From Bacillota bacterium (GTDB lineage: Bacteria > Bacillota > Sulfobacillia > JAJZIM01 > JAJZBP01), in assembly GCA_021798855.1 (NCBI GenBank), contig JAJZBP010000027.1, positions 1 through 14,463 on the forward strand: DNA of 14,463 bases, read 5' to 3'. A program made the position numbers and the translations under genes. How positions within the stretch are numbered: the stretch's first letter is position 1; each line of letters opens with the position of its first letter. This document shows positions 5,822 through 13,628 of the stretch, in pieces. Below the pieces are notes generated by a model that searched no databases, was not told the DNA's origin, and saw only the letters and a program-made list of their open reading frames with translations.

Positions 5822-7065
5822 CAGCCGATAATTTCCTCACCCGGCAGTTGCGAAACGGCGACCCCTCTGGCCACCATTTCCAAACCGGATACAACGAAGT
5901 CGCGCATCACCCGGCCTGACTTTTCATATCCGTCCTCGCCGACCGGTGCCAGCCCGTGGGCAAGGATCGAGTTGTTTCGAATCTCAATGGCGTTGAGGAG
6001 CCGGTCCCGGTTCGGCTGGTACAATTCGATGCCCAAAGGATCGACCAAATCGACCAAAAGTTCATAGCCGCGAACGAGGGGTAATTGGATTTTGCCCTTT
6101 TCGTTTTTCATGGCTGAATACTTCTCCCGCAGGTCCACCGGAAGACTTTCCACTTTTAGATCGCTGGTTTCCATGCCTTTCTCCCGCAAAACGGTTTGGG
6201 AGAGCAGTTCCACCGCCCGGTAAAGTCTGGCCACCGCGTCATCAAAGTTTTTGTGTAAAGCTCGGCGGTCGGCGTTCCTGAGTAAATCGCAAACCATGAA
6301 GTATGGGCCAGCGTTTATCAATCCCATGATCTTTTTGGCTTCAACCTTCCAGCAGCCGATTTGTCCTCCTTTGTAGCGTTCCAGCATTTCCAGCGATTGC
6401 GCATGGTCGAACCGATCCCACGACTCAAAGGCCCGGCAGAGATTGCGCAACATGAGTATCTTGTCCTTGAAATCCAAGGTAACGCTCGCATCGTTGAGAA
6501 TCGGCTTCAAAAGATCCCCGGCCGCCGCGTAATCGTGGCCGGTCAAAAAGTCCCAGCAATCGCCGATCAAAAGGCCGCCCTTGACCTTTCCGGTGTTGAC
6601 CGCGATCCAGTTTTCGCCGCCGGTCACCCGCACCAGGTCCCGGCGTGGCCCCTCCATGAAGGCTAGGTTCCAACCGCGCTCCAAGCTGAAGAGGACCGCT
6701 CCGACGGACATGGTTTTGGTACCCCCGGTGTAATTGGTCCAACGTTGGGCACTGGTAAACTCCGCCGCGGCTTTGCGGTCGACTTCTTCCAACCGCGTCC
6801 ATATTTCATTTAAGTCGTCCGGATTGTCAAGAACGATTTTCTCATAGACGTTGGGCGCAAGCCCCAACTGAAAAACGATGGCCTTTTTGCCGGGTCCGCA
6901 GGGTTCCCCCGGCCCGTCCACCATGACCTCGCTGCCTGGGCGACCTTTTGAGTCACCGGAGCAAACGAAATAGGTATAGTCAGGCCCGTACTCCCTGAGG
7001 GCCGATACCAAGGGGTCGGCGCTGCCGCCGACGGTGAGGATGAGCAATTTGGTACCACCGGCCAT
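5809..7065 (-). CDS. csm6: Csm6-type CARF-HEPN RNase (TIGR02710 family)
   Basis: 418 aa from ATG 7065; a TTG at 7089 would add 8 residues (numbers here count from that TTG). I prefer ATG because the CARF strand KLLILTVGG follows at once and GAAG lies just upstream. It is an RNase switched on by cyclic oligoadenylate made by Cas10. The CARF motif WTNYTGGTKTMSVGAVLF lies at 117-134. The C-terminal HEPN domain has IRNNSILAHG with R371-X6-H378, the RX4-6H catalytic pair. Length and both motifs fit the TIGR02710 family. It opens the effector cassette 60 nt after the TIGR03986 gene; no terminator separates them, so it should be part of the same operon. Its end overlaps the can2-like gene. Confidence 0.88.
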   Translation of the reverse strand: MAGGTKLLILTVGGSADPLVSALREYGPDYTYFVCSGDSKGRPGSEVMVDGPGEPCGPGKKAIVFQLGLAPNVYEKIVLDNPDDLNEIWTRLEEVDRKAAAEFTSAQRWTNYTGGTKTMSVGAVLFSLERGWNLAFMEGPRRDLVRVTGGENWIAVNTGKVKGGLLIGDCWDFLTGHDYAAAGDLLKPILNDASVTLDFKDKILMLRNLCRAFESWDRFDHAQSLEMLERYKGGQIGCWKVEAKKIMGLINAGPYFMVCDLLRNADRRALHKNFDDAVARLYRAVELLSQTVLREKGMETSDLKVESLPVDLREKYSAMKNEKGKIQLPLVRGYELLVDLVDPLGIELYQPNRDRLLNAIEIRNNSILAHGLAPVGEDGYEKSGRVMRDFVVSGLEMVARGVAVSQLPGEEIIGWCGF

Positions 7066-7125
7066 AAGTTCTTCAGCCACCTTCCCCAATGGTGTTGTCG
7101 GCGGACCGCCCCTCGTTCCCCGATA

Positions 7126-9156
7126 TTACTTTTTCAATTTCAGTTCCTTCTGCTTCTCCAAAAGTTTCTTTTGCCATGCATCCATTTTTTCTTCGGATTT
7201 CTTTTTGCTTTCTTCCCTTGCAACCGCGCTTTCCCTCACCCCTTTAGTTAGCTCCTGGCGAGCCGCCGAACGGTCAGTTTCCCGTGGAAAGACACTCCCT
7301 GGGGGCTGTCCTCCAAAAACTTGGCTGGGCGTCGGAAGAGGACGACGTTTTTGCAATCTTCCGTTGACCCTTTTTTTGTACTCGTCCAACTGCATGTATC
7401 TTGTTTCCTCAACCCAATCGTTCCGTTTTTTGGGAACAACGGCATCGTAGGACAAAAGGGCTTTCAACTCCCTGAACCTATCAACTTCCCATAAATCGGC
7501 AGTTCGCGTATCGTGTCCACCGAGAAGCCATTTGGCGAAAGCATCCTTGGCTTCCTCTTTGTTTAAAAGTTCGACCCCGGTGGCCATTCCCCCGTTTTCC
7601 TGGTCGAGCAAGGAGGTGTACCGCTTTCTCCGACCCACTCGGCTGGCCGATTTGACCGTTAACCGTACGCTTCCCAAACCCAAAGGCTTACCCATACCCA
7701 ACCGATGAGCACAGCCCTCCGGCAATTCCAAGGCAAGCAACAAAACGCCGATTTCCTCCGGGGTTAAATTCTCAAAACGCAACCGTGCTTTGAATCTCGC
7801 TCCCTCTTTGATCGGTTGAATTTCGGTTTCCGTATCCTTTTCCTTTCCTTCGCTGCTCGAATTCCATATAGCTCCCCGCCGGTGCCAGTAAAGTTTGAAG
7901 CCCCGGATCACCGCCCCTTTCGAGTCCCAATGGATACCGTCGGCCGCTTGATCTCTCCTTTGAACCAAGTAATGCTGATAACTGGTTGGCTTTGGCGAAT
8001 TTAAAACATTGGGAACGCAAATTTCCTTATGATATTCTCCGGAAATGTACATGCCGTCTTCAAAAAAAACACGCCCTTGCCGTGCTTCATCCCCCACGCT
8101 TTCCCTGCTGGGAACGTGTCCAAAAATGGCCCTGGCCATGTCGAACTTTCCCGATTCGTTATCCCGGCGCCTGGATGGATTGACCTGTTTGCTCGTATGC
8201 TCGTAAGGAATGCGGAAATATGGACTATGCCCGAAAAAGACGTGGCCTTCCCACTCGACAAAGAAGCATGGAACGTCTCGGCTCTCCAGATCGTAATTAA
8301 AACATTTCTCCCCGACATTACGCGTGGTATCGCCCAAATAGGCTTCAACGTCCCCCGGTGGGATGGGAATCGGGGAACCGTCACCTTTCTTGTTAATAAT
8401 CCACCGCTTTAATTTTTTATCTCCAAGATTACCGCCGCAGATCAGCCACCCCTCGCTGGCGTTTTCTGGTGCTGCAGTCCCCTTATAACCCCATTTATCT
8501 GATGGGATCATCACGTCGCCATCCGGTGGCTGAAACCACACCTCCCGCCGCTCCCATTCGGCGTCAACCTTTACCCGGTATAATTTGTCGGCTTCACGAG
8601 CCGGAACTATGTTCCATTTCCCTATGTCCTTGCTCCCATTTAAGTATCCGGCTTTGGCCCTCGGGCTGTTCCCACCGCCCATGATTTCCGCATACTTCGC
8701 CCCGTGACTTTCAAAAGAAGAATGCCTTGAATTTGACGAACTCCCCACCGCCCGCATGAAAAAACGGGTGTCAGCCATTTGCTCCAGCGGGGCGTTGCAG
8801 AGGATCTCCACCAGGTTTCGGATCATCCCCCGCAGAGAACTGCCTGGAACGCGCGGTTCCCCCGCCACGAGGAAGGGCAAGGGCTGCGTTTTGACTTTTT
8901 TGCCTTCTTCCTCTTGCTTTAAGTTTAAGAACTCTGCCAACGGCCAGTTGCCCCGGATATAGAAATCGGTCAGACATTCGATCTCCAAATCGAGCCAGCC
9001 GGATACGGTCCCTTCTTGGTAGCTTTCACCGGTGGGAGGTTCCCCAACAAAGCGAACTTCGTCTGGTAGCGGGACGAAGTTATACGGCGCCCTTGCGGCC
9101 CTCTCGGGAGCCACCTTTTGGACCATAGCCGGTTGTTCAACCTTTCGCCTTTCCAT
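7126..9156 (-). CDS. TIGR03986-family type III RAMP (Cas7-insertion subunit)
   Basis: 676 aa from ATG 9156, with GGAGGGG about 12 nt upstream; ATG at residue 11 is an alternative. The family signature is strong: APYNFVPLPDEVRF (23-36), GWLDLEIECLTDFYIRG (53-69), PRVPGSSLRGMIRNLVEIL (101-119), ARAIFGHVP (341-349), GRVFFEDG (361-368) and the Gly-rich RAMP loop LGMGKPLGLGSVRL (486-499). In fused type III-D2/III-Dv complexes this protein is a Cas7 backbone subunit interrupted by a large insertion, here about 140-335. The last 50 residues are highly charged and Lys-rich (KKKSEEKMDAWQKKLLEKQK), likely a coiled coil or RNA-binding tail. It is separated by 23 nt from csx19. It looks more AT-rich than the upstream backbone genes. 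Confidence 0.88.
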   Translation of the reverse strand: MERRKVEQPAMVQKVAPERAARAPYNFVPLPDEVRFVGEPPTGESYQEGTVSGWLDLEIECLTDFYIRGNWPLAEFLNLKQEEEGKKVKTQPLPFLVAGEPRVPGSSLRGMIRNLVEILCNAPLEQMADTRFFMRAVGSSSNSRHSSFESHGAKYAEIMGGGNSPRAKAGYLNGSKDIGKWNIVPAREADKLYRVKVDAEWERREVWFQPPDGDVMIPSDKWGYKGTAAPENASEGWLICGGNLGDKKLKRWIINKKGDGSPIPIPPGDVEAYLGDTTRNVGEKCFNYDLESRDVPCFFVEWEGHVFFGHSPYFRIPYEHTSKQVNPSRRRDNESGKFDMARAIFGHVPSRESVGDEARQGRVFFEDGMYISGEYHKEICVPNVLNSPKPTSYQHYLVQRRDQAADGIHWDSKGAVIRGFKLYWHRRGAIWNSSSEGKEKDTETEIQPIKEGARFKARLRFENLTPEEIGVLLLALELPEGCAHRLGMGKPLGLGSVRLTVKSASRVGRRKRYTSLLDQENGGMATGVELLNKEEAKDAFAKWLLGGHDTRTADLWEVDRFRELKALLSYDAVVPKKRNDWVEETRYMQLDEYKKRVNGRLQKRRPLPTPSQVFGGQPPGSVFPRETDRSAARQELTKGVRESAVAREESKKKSEEKMDAWQKKLLEKQKELKLKK

Positions 9157-9179
9157 CTAAATAATTCACCCCTCCATCC

Positions 9180-9749
9180 CTAATTCGGTCGCAGCACGTT
9201 ACCCGCTTTGTCGGTAAGACCGACTAAAAATGCGTCCACGATCCCAGCCATTCCGGTATCCTTGTCGTAATCAATCATTTGACAAACGGACAGCCGCAAA
9301 GGCAGAACGGTCCCTTTCACCCGGCCAGCCAAAGGAAGCTTGATGGCCGCGCCCCTGGTTTCCCTCAGTTCCAGCCATCTTCCCGCAAGCGGAACGACCT
9401 CCGTTCCCCAAAGGAAGTGTCCCTCTTCCAAAAGATCATCCCCGCCCTTCCTTAAACGCAGCCTAGCCTTCCCACCATTGGTTCCCGCCCGCCAGTAGTG
9501 CCATTCCCCTTGATCGTTAAAAAGGCGAAGGTCAAAGACCCGGTCCCAATCCACCCGCGCCCCCGGCGGCCACTCCACCCGGCCCGGTGTCACCACCCCG
9601 AAAGCCACGAGGCGTGGTTCCTGGAGGAAAACCCAGGCCCAATTTTCCTTTCCCACTCCTTCGGACCACAGTTCCCCGGCCTTCTCCAACAGCCAGTCCT
9701 CTTTCAAAAGCAAGGGTGCCGCTTCAGCCCTCCCGCTTTCATTCCCCAC
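9180..9749 (-). CDS. csx19: Csx19 (TIGR03984-like) type III-D subunit
   Basis: 189 aa from GTG 9749. This is the first possible start after an in-frame stop, and it overlaps the end of the tandem-Cas7 gene by 11 nt. Features resembling Csx19 are FDLRLFNDQGEWHYWR (72-87), HFLWGT (111-116) and the closing YDKDTGMAGIVDAFLVGL (161-178). Csx19 is a small subunit specific to type III-D complexes with Csx10. Its position between the tandem Cas7 and the TIGR03986 RAMP fits that. The protein has no visible catalytic motif. Identification rests on motif memory plus context, so moderate confidence. Confidence 0.7.
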   Translation of the reverse strand: MGNESGRAEAAPLLLKEDWLLEKAGELWSEGVGKENWAWVFLQEPRLVAFGVVTPGRVEWPPGARVDWDRVFDLRLFNDQGEWHYWRAGTNGGKARLRLRKGGDDLLEEGHFLWGTEVVPLAGRWLELRETRGAAIKLPLAGRVKGTVLPLRLSVCQMIDYDKDTGMAGIVDAFLVGLTDKAGNVLRPN

Positions 9750-11190
9750 CCCATTTCACCGCCTCGCCCACGAAATTTTCCAACGACTTGGGGTCGTCTC
9801 CTTCCAGCGTCACTTTTTCCGGTGGCGTACCGCTGCCGCCTCCGCATAATTTCCACCGTCGCACCGAACCCCCGTCCTGAAAAGTCAATTCGGCCACCCG
9901 CCCTTGGAGCACCCCTCTCCCAACTCCGGTTTCTCCGCCCAAAGGCAGGTCCCCCAACCATAGATCCTTCAAGACCAACAGAAACAGGCCGATTTCGGCG
10001 TCCGCCGGTTCCTCCAGGCAAATCTCCAGCCTCAAATGCGGACCCTCTTTTTCCGGCCAGACGGCCGCTTCGTCGAAGAGGGCCGAAGGCATGGCCCCTC
10101 CGGTGAACCGGTCTATGGCCACCCGCCCCTGAACCAGGTGGCTCACTCTCTCCAGCACGGCTTCCTCCATCCAAACCCGGCCGGCCCATGCCCAACTTGC
10201 ATCATCTTTCTCAGGTTTGATCGGTCCAAAAAGGGCCTCCAAACGATCCTCTGGGTTCTCCCACCCCAGGACCCGAGCGATCCGGGCCGCCCGGTGCCGG
10301 ATGGTTCCGGCCAAGGACGTGCCCGGAAGGACCGATCTCCCGGCTGTACGCAGGTGAACCATGTCCGGTTCTCCCGGATGCTCCGAATAGGAGCGCACCA
10401 AGAGGGACGTTTTCAAGTCGAAGGAAGCTTCTATCCGGAAAAAACGGCGTTGGTCTTCACATAATTCCTGCCCTTCCCAGGCATAAGCGGGACGTTTCCA
10501 AGGGTCACCTTCCAGCCAGGCAAAAACGCCTTCCCGTTCGGAGAGATCGAGGCGGCGCACCTCCCAGGATGCCACCTTGCCCCTCCCGTAGCCCCGCCTG
10601 GTGCGGGCGCCGAGGCGGATTTCTGCCCGCCGGAACCCTCCCAGCAACGAAGCGAAAGCCTGAAACACCTCGGCATCGGCTTCCTCGCCGCGCACCACGA
10701 CTTCCAGATTCAACTCGAAAGCCGTTCCCGGCTCCAAAATCTCCAGGTCGAACTTGGCGCGGGGGAAGGCCGTGCCCGTCTCAGGATCGATCCGCACCCC
10801 ATCCCGCACCGCAACCGTGGCATCAGTCCGGCAGGCATCCTCAACCAAAAGGGAACTCATCCAACCAAGACAAGCGGGTTTTTCCGCCCCGGTTTCCGCT
10901 TCGACTTCCCCTTGGGGTTCTTCTCCGGCTTCCGCTCCCCCGAACAAGTTGCAAAGCACCACAGGTTCCTTCCCCCGCCGGAAGTCATTACAACTTTGCA
11001 TCCGCCGGGCCAGGTAGCTTCGCCCGGCCCCGGCCAAGGAGGCCGCGGGGATGAAAAACCGGCCCTCGGCGTCCCGGAGCAGGGCCATGTCCACATCCCT
11101 TCCCTCTCCACCGCCCAGGTGCAAGGGGCTTTCGGCCACCCATTTTCCGCGAGCGTAATACCTGACGACCACACGGTCATCACCGTTCAT
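9739..11190 (-). CDS. Tandem Cas7-Cas7 (Csm3-like) RAMP fusion
   Basis: 483 aa; ATG overlaps the previous stop as ATGA. Two Cas7/RAMP units are joined. Unit 1 (about 1-215): SPLHLGGGEGRDVDMALLRD (21-40), FFIPAASLAGAGRSYLA (45-61), GARTRRGYGRGK (194-205). Unit 2 (about 248-445): TSLLVRSYSEHPGEPDMVHL (261-280), VLPGTSLAGTIRHRAARIA (287-305), VAIDRFTGGAMPSALF (357-372), GGETGVGRGVL (418-428). Backbone Cas7 subunits bind crRNA and cut target RNA at 6-nt steps using an Asp in the first loop; D32 or D34 in unit 1 and D276 in unit 2 are the candidates. This is the Cas7-2x layout of III-Dv complexes. An acidic, Glu-rich stretch at about 85-104 sits in a loop of unit 1. Confidence 0.85.
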   Translation of the reverse strand: MNGDDRVVVRYYARGKWVAESPLHLGGGEGRDVDMALLRDAEGRFFIPAASLAGAGRSYLARRMQSCNDFRRGKEPVVLCNLFGGAEAGEEPQGEVEAETGAEKPACLGWMSSLLVEDACRTDATVAVRDGVRIDPETGTAFPRAKFDLEILEPGTAFELNLEVVVRGEEADAEVFQAFASLLGGFRRAEIRLGARTRRGYGRGKVASWEVRRLDLSEREGVFAWLEGDPWKRPAYAWEGQELCEDQRRFFRIEASFDLKTSLLVRSYSEHPGEPDMVHLRTAGRSVLPGTSLAGTIRHRAARIARVLGWENPEDRLEALFGPIKPEKDDASWAWAGRVWMEEAVLERVSHLVQGRVAIDRFTGGAMPSALFDEAAVWPEKEGPHLRLEICLEEPADAEIGLFLLVLKDLWLGDLPLGGETGVGRGVLQGRVAELTFQDGGSVRRWKLCGGGSGTPPEKVTLEGDDPKSLENFVGEAVKWGGE

Positions 11191-13628
11191 GCTCCTTCAC
11201 CCCCGGCCGGATTGCCTTCCGACTGTTTCTTGCGTTCCTTTATTCTCAGGTTCAGTTGCATTTCCCGTAAAACCGTTTCCAGATATACCCGGGTGACCAT
11301 TTCGCCCTTGGCGGCGGCCAACTGCCCAAGTGCTTCCTCCGGACACGCCTTTCGGAAAGAATCATCGGCTTTGTTCCAAACAATCTTTAAGAAATTCTCC
11401 CCGAACGCATCCGCGCCGCCGGCAAAGTGATCGAATAAGGTTGCCCGCACCTGATCCTCCAGATGAACCAGGGTTCGATTCATCTGGGCCTTAGCCGGTT
11501 TTCGCAAAGTCCCCAGTTTTTGCTTCTTCTCGCCAAGAGAGACATTCTGTCGTAGCATGAGCGACAAACGTCCCAAAAGCGAAGCCGACAACTCCACACC
11601 ACCGGCCGTTTGCCTTCCGCTTTGTCTGGCCAAAACCAAAGCCCGCTCCAGGAGCACCCGCTTACAAAGGCGCGCAACCTCGTCTGGAACGTTTCCCGCC
11701 GGTTTCGCCTTTTTCCGGTGGTCCCCGTCGCCGTCTTCCCATCGCCCCTGCCGGCGGTAGCCATGGCGGTTGAGCACAAACCTGCCGAAGCCTTCCTCAC
11801 AGCGCAGTCCCACACCCGCCGCCTCTGCTTTGCGGAGGGTTTCCGGGGGAGGCAGTTCCCCTCCCCTTACCTGGAAAACGAAAACGCTCCCCGCCGCCAA
11901 AGCCGGCCACTGGGGACGGGGCAGGCGCAAATGGCTTTGATACCCGCCCACCCACTGGACACGGGCAAAACTCGCTTTTTCCTCCAAGCTGTCGGCGGCC
12001 AAACCAAGGAGTTGGGCCAACTCCTCCTTGGGAAACCGGGGGGCGGGATGCCCCCATTCGTTGACGGCCAAAAGGGGCGAAGCCATGGTAACAACCAGTT
12101 TTCCATCATTCCCTCGCACACCGTCTTCCGCATCCAAATCCGGATACCCCTTTTGCTTTTTCACCCATCCCTCCCACTCGTCTTTTTCCCCCAAAGCCTC
12201 CACCCCACCAAGGAATTCGACCTCGGTTTGCCCGCCGTATTGGGCACCACGGGATCTGCCCAAACCGAACGCCATCTCTTCGACGCCCGCCACAAAAGAC
12301 TCGAATAAACGCAGGTCTTTCTCCTGCCCCAAAACCACGCCGATAAAACTCTGCCCTGGAGCCAGCGCCTCGTAGGTGAACAAGGCCCCTCTCGTTTCCG
12401 GCTCCAACCCCGCCTTCTTCGCTTCCTCCTCACCCAACGCCCGCCCGTAACGGCGGTCCTTGGCTCGGGCGTGATGAAGGGCCAGGACGGTTTCGACCCT
12501 CTGCCGCCTCCAGTCGCCGCCGTCGTGGCGCCCAAATCCTTCAACCCGTACCGATGGCGCTTGTTCACCGTCGCCGGCCGCCCGGTCGTATGCGCATTTT
12601 TCATTTTCCTTGTCGCGCCGGACGGAAAGGGGTATGGGCAACAACCGCCGTCCCCCCTCGTCTTGGTCCTCGGGGTAGGCGGGCAGGAAACGAAGATGAC
12701 CGTCCAGAAAAAGCCTCTCGAATTCCCCATCGGGTTCCGGCCCGTTCACCTTGAGATAACGCCAGGCCACCGCCCCCCGAACCGCCGGACCCGGCACAAA
12801 CCTCTCGGTCAGGACGGTGTTCTGGTCCCCGCCCAAGCGGGGGAAGACGGCCCCCGCCCGCAACCGCAAACGATAGCGGATAAAATGGGTCGGTTCGCCG
12901 CCGGAAGTCTCCGTACTTTCCGCTGGCCCGACCGGTGGATTCTTTTGGTTGAGGGCGGCTGCGCCGCCGGGCTGCGCCGCCGGCCAAGCTCCATCGCGCA
13001 ATTTGTCCAGAGCCTTGACGGTTAGATCCTGCTCCCCGTCCAATAGCCGCCAACGCACTTTTCCCAAACCACGGGTCCGCCCCGTGCCCATGCCGCGGAC
13101 AGCCGCGCAGGCCAGGGCCACCGCTCGGACCTGGTCTTCCTGCCCGGCCCAGCGCAGGGGCGCGCGAAAAACAAGGCCCCTTCGCACCATTCTCGTGGAC
13201 CGAAGGGTATTTTCCGCGGCCGCCCCCGACTCGCGGTCTATGCTGGTTTGGAATCTGGTTTCGGTGTAAAATCCCCTGACTTCGGCGGCAGAAACGCCAC
13301 CGCGTTCCTCCTCAAGCCAGGTAAGCCATTCCCCCAAATCCTCGGCCTCGGAAAGGGAGCCGTTCCCGACGGTGAGCGGCCCACCCTGTTCCTGACCCGG
13401 CTGACCGAAAATCGCCTCCATCGGCGGCAGGTCGGCCAACCCGGCTCCTCCCACGGCTTCCCCGACTTCCCGGTAGCCGTCACGCAGAAGTCCCTTCAAC
13501 CTTTTGCCGGGGATCATGGGCACCCCCAAAGGGTCGAAAACGACCTCCCGGTCCACCTCCCCCGGCTTGCCCATTCCACTGCCCGCGGATAAAGGGGAAA
13601 GGAGCGTTATTTCCAAAGTCAGGTTCAT
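11187..13628 (-). CDS. csx10: Fused Cas7-Csx10(Cas5)-helical protein (Cas7-Cas5-Cas11 type)
   Basis: 813 aa from ATG 13628, chosen because ATGA overlaps the cas10 stop; a frame open 29 residues further upstream lies inside cas10. Domain 1 (about 1-200) is Cas7-like: LLSPLSAGSGMGKPGEVDRE (9-28) with Asp26 as candidate RNA-cleaving residue, PMIPGKRLKGLLRD (37-50), TSIDRESGAAAENTLRST, GMGTGRTRGLGKV. A Gly/Ala/Pro linker follows (about 213-245). Domain 2 (about 246-640) is Csx10/Cas5-like: FPRLGGDQNTVLTERFVPG (262-280), LPIPLSVRRD, LRCEEGFGRFVLNRHG (608-623). The last 160 residues are mostly helical and may stand in for the missing Cas11 small subunit. This matches the fused architecture of III-Dv complexes, where it forms one end of the backbone. 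Confidence 0.85.
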   Translation of the reverse strand: MNLTLEITLLSPLSAGSGMGKPGEVDREVVFDPLGVPMIPGKRLKGLLRDGYREVGEAVGGAGLADLPPMEAIFGQPGQEQGGPLTVGNGSLSEAEDLGEWLTWLEEERGGVSAAEVRGFYTETRFQTSIDRESGAAAENTLRSTRMVRRGLVFRAPLRWAGQEDQVRAVALACAAVRGMGTGRTRGLGKVRWRLLDGEQDLTVKALDKLRDGAWPAAQPGGAAALNQKNPPVGPAESTETSGGEPTHFIRYRLRLRAGAVFPRLGGDQNTVLTERFVPGPAVRGAVAWRYLKVNGPEPDGEFERLFLDGHLRFLPAYPEDQDEGGRRLLPIPLSVRRDKENEKCAYDRAAGDGEQAPSVRVEGFGRHDGGDWRRQRVETVLALHHARAKDRRYGRALGEEEAKKAGLEPETRGALFTYEALAPGQSFIGVVLGQEKDLRLFESFVAGVEEMAFGLGRSRGAQYGGQTEVEFLGGVEALGEKDEWEGWVKKQKGYPDLDAEDGVRGNDGKLVVTMASPLLAVNEWGHPAPRFPKEELAQLLGLAADSLEEKASFARVQWVGGYQSHLRLPRPQWPALAAGSVFVFQVRGGELPPPETLRKAEAAGVGLRCEEGFGRFVLNRHGYRRQGRWEDGDGDHRKKAKPAGNVPDEVARLCKRVLLERALVLARQSGRQTAGGVELSASLLGRLSLMLRQNVSLGEKKQKLGTLRKPAKAQMNRTLVHLEDQVRATLFDHFAGGADAFGENFLKIVWNKADDSFRKACPEEALGQLAAAKGEMVTRVYLETVLREMQLNLRIKERKKQSEGNPAGGEGA
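12957..12982. repeat. 13-nt exact tandem duplication in the csx10 fusion linker
   Basis: GGCTGCGCCGCCG occurs twice head to tail, with a GGCGGC-TGC-GCCGCC hairpin at 12954-12968. It encodes the AAQPGGAAA part of the linker between the Cas7-like and Cas5-like domains. The unit is not a multiple of three, yet the frame stays open throughout. Confidence 0.85.

Noticed and set aside
10431..11054. Overlapping frames on both strands inside the tandem Cas7 gene
   Set aside because: They are low-complexity shadows; the 483-aa frame holds two complete sets of RAMP motifs.
12954..12985. GC-rich hairpin in csx10 as a terminator
   Set aside because: It is not followed by a T-run in either direction and lies within a coding linker.
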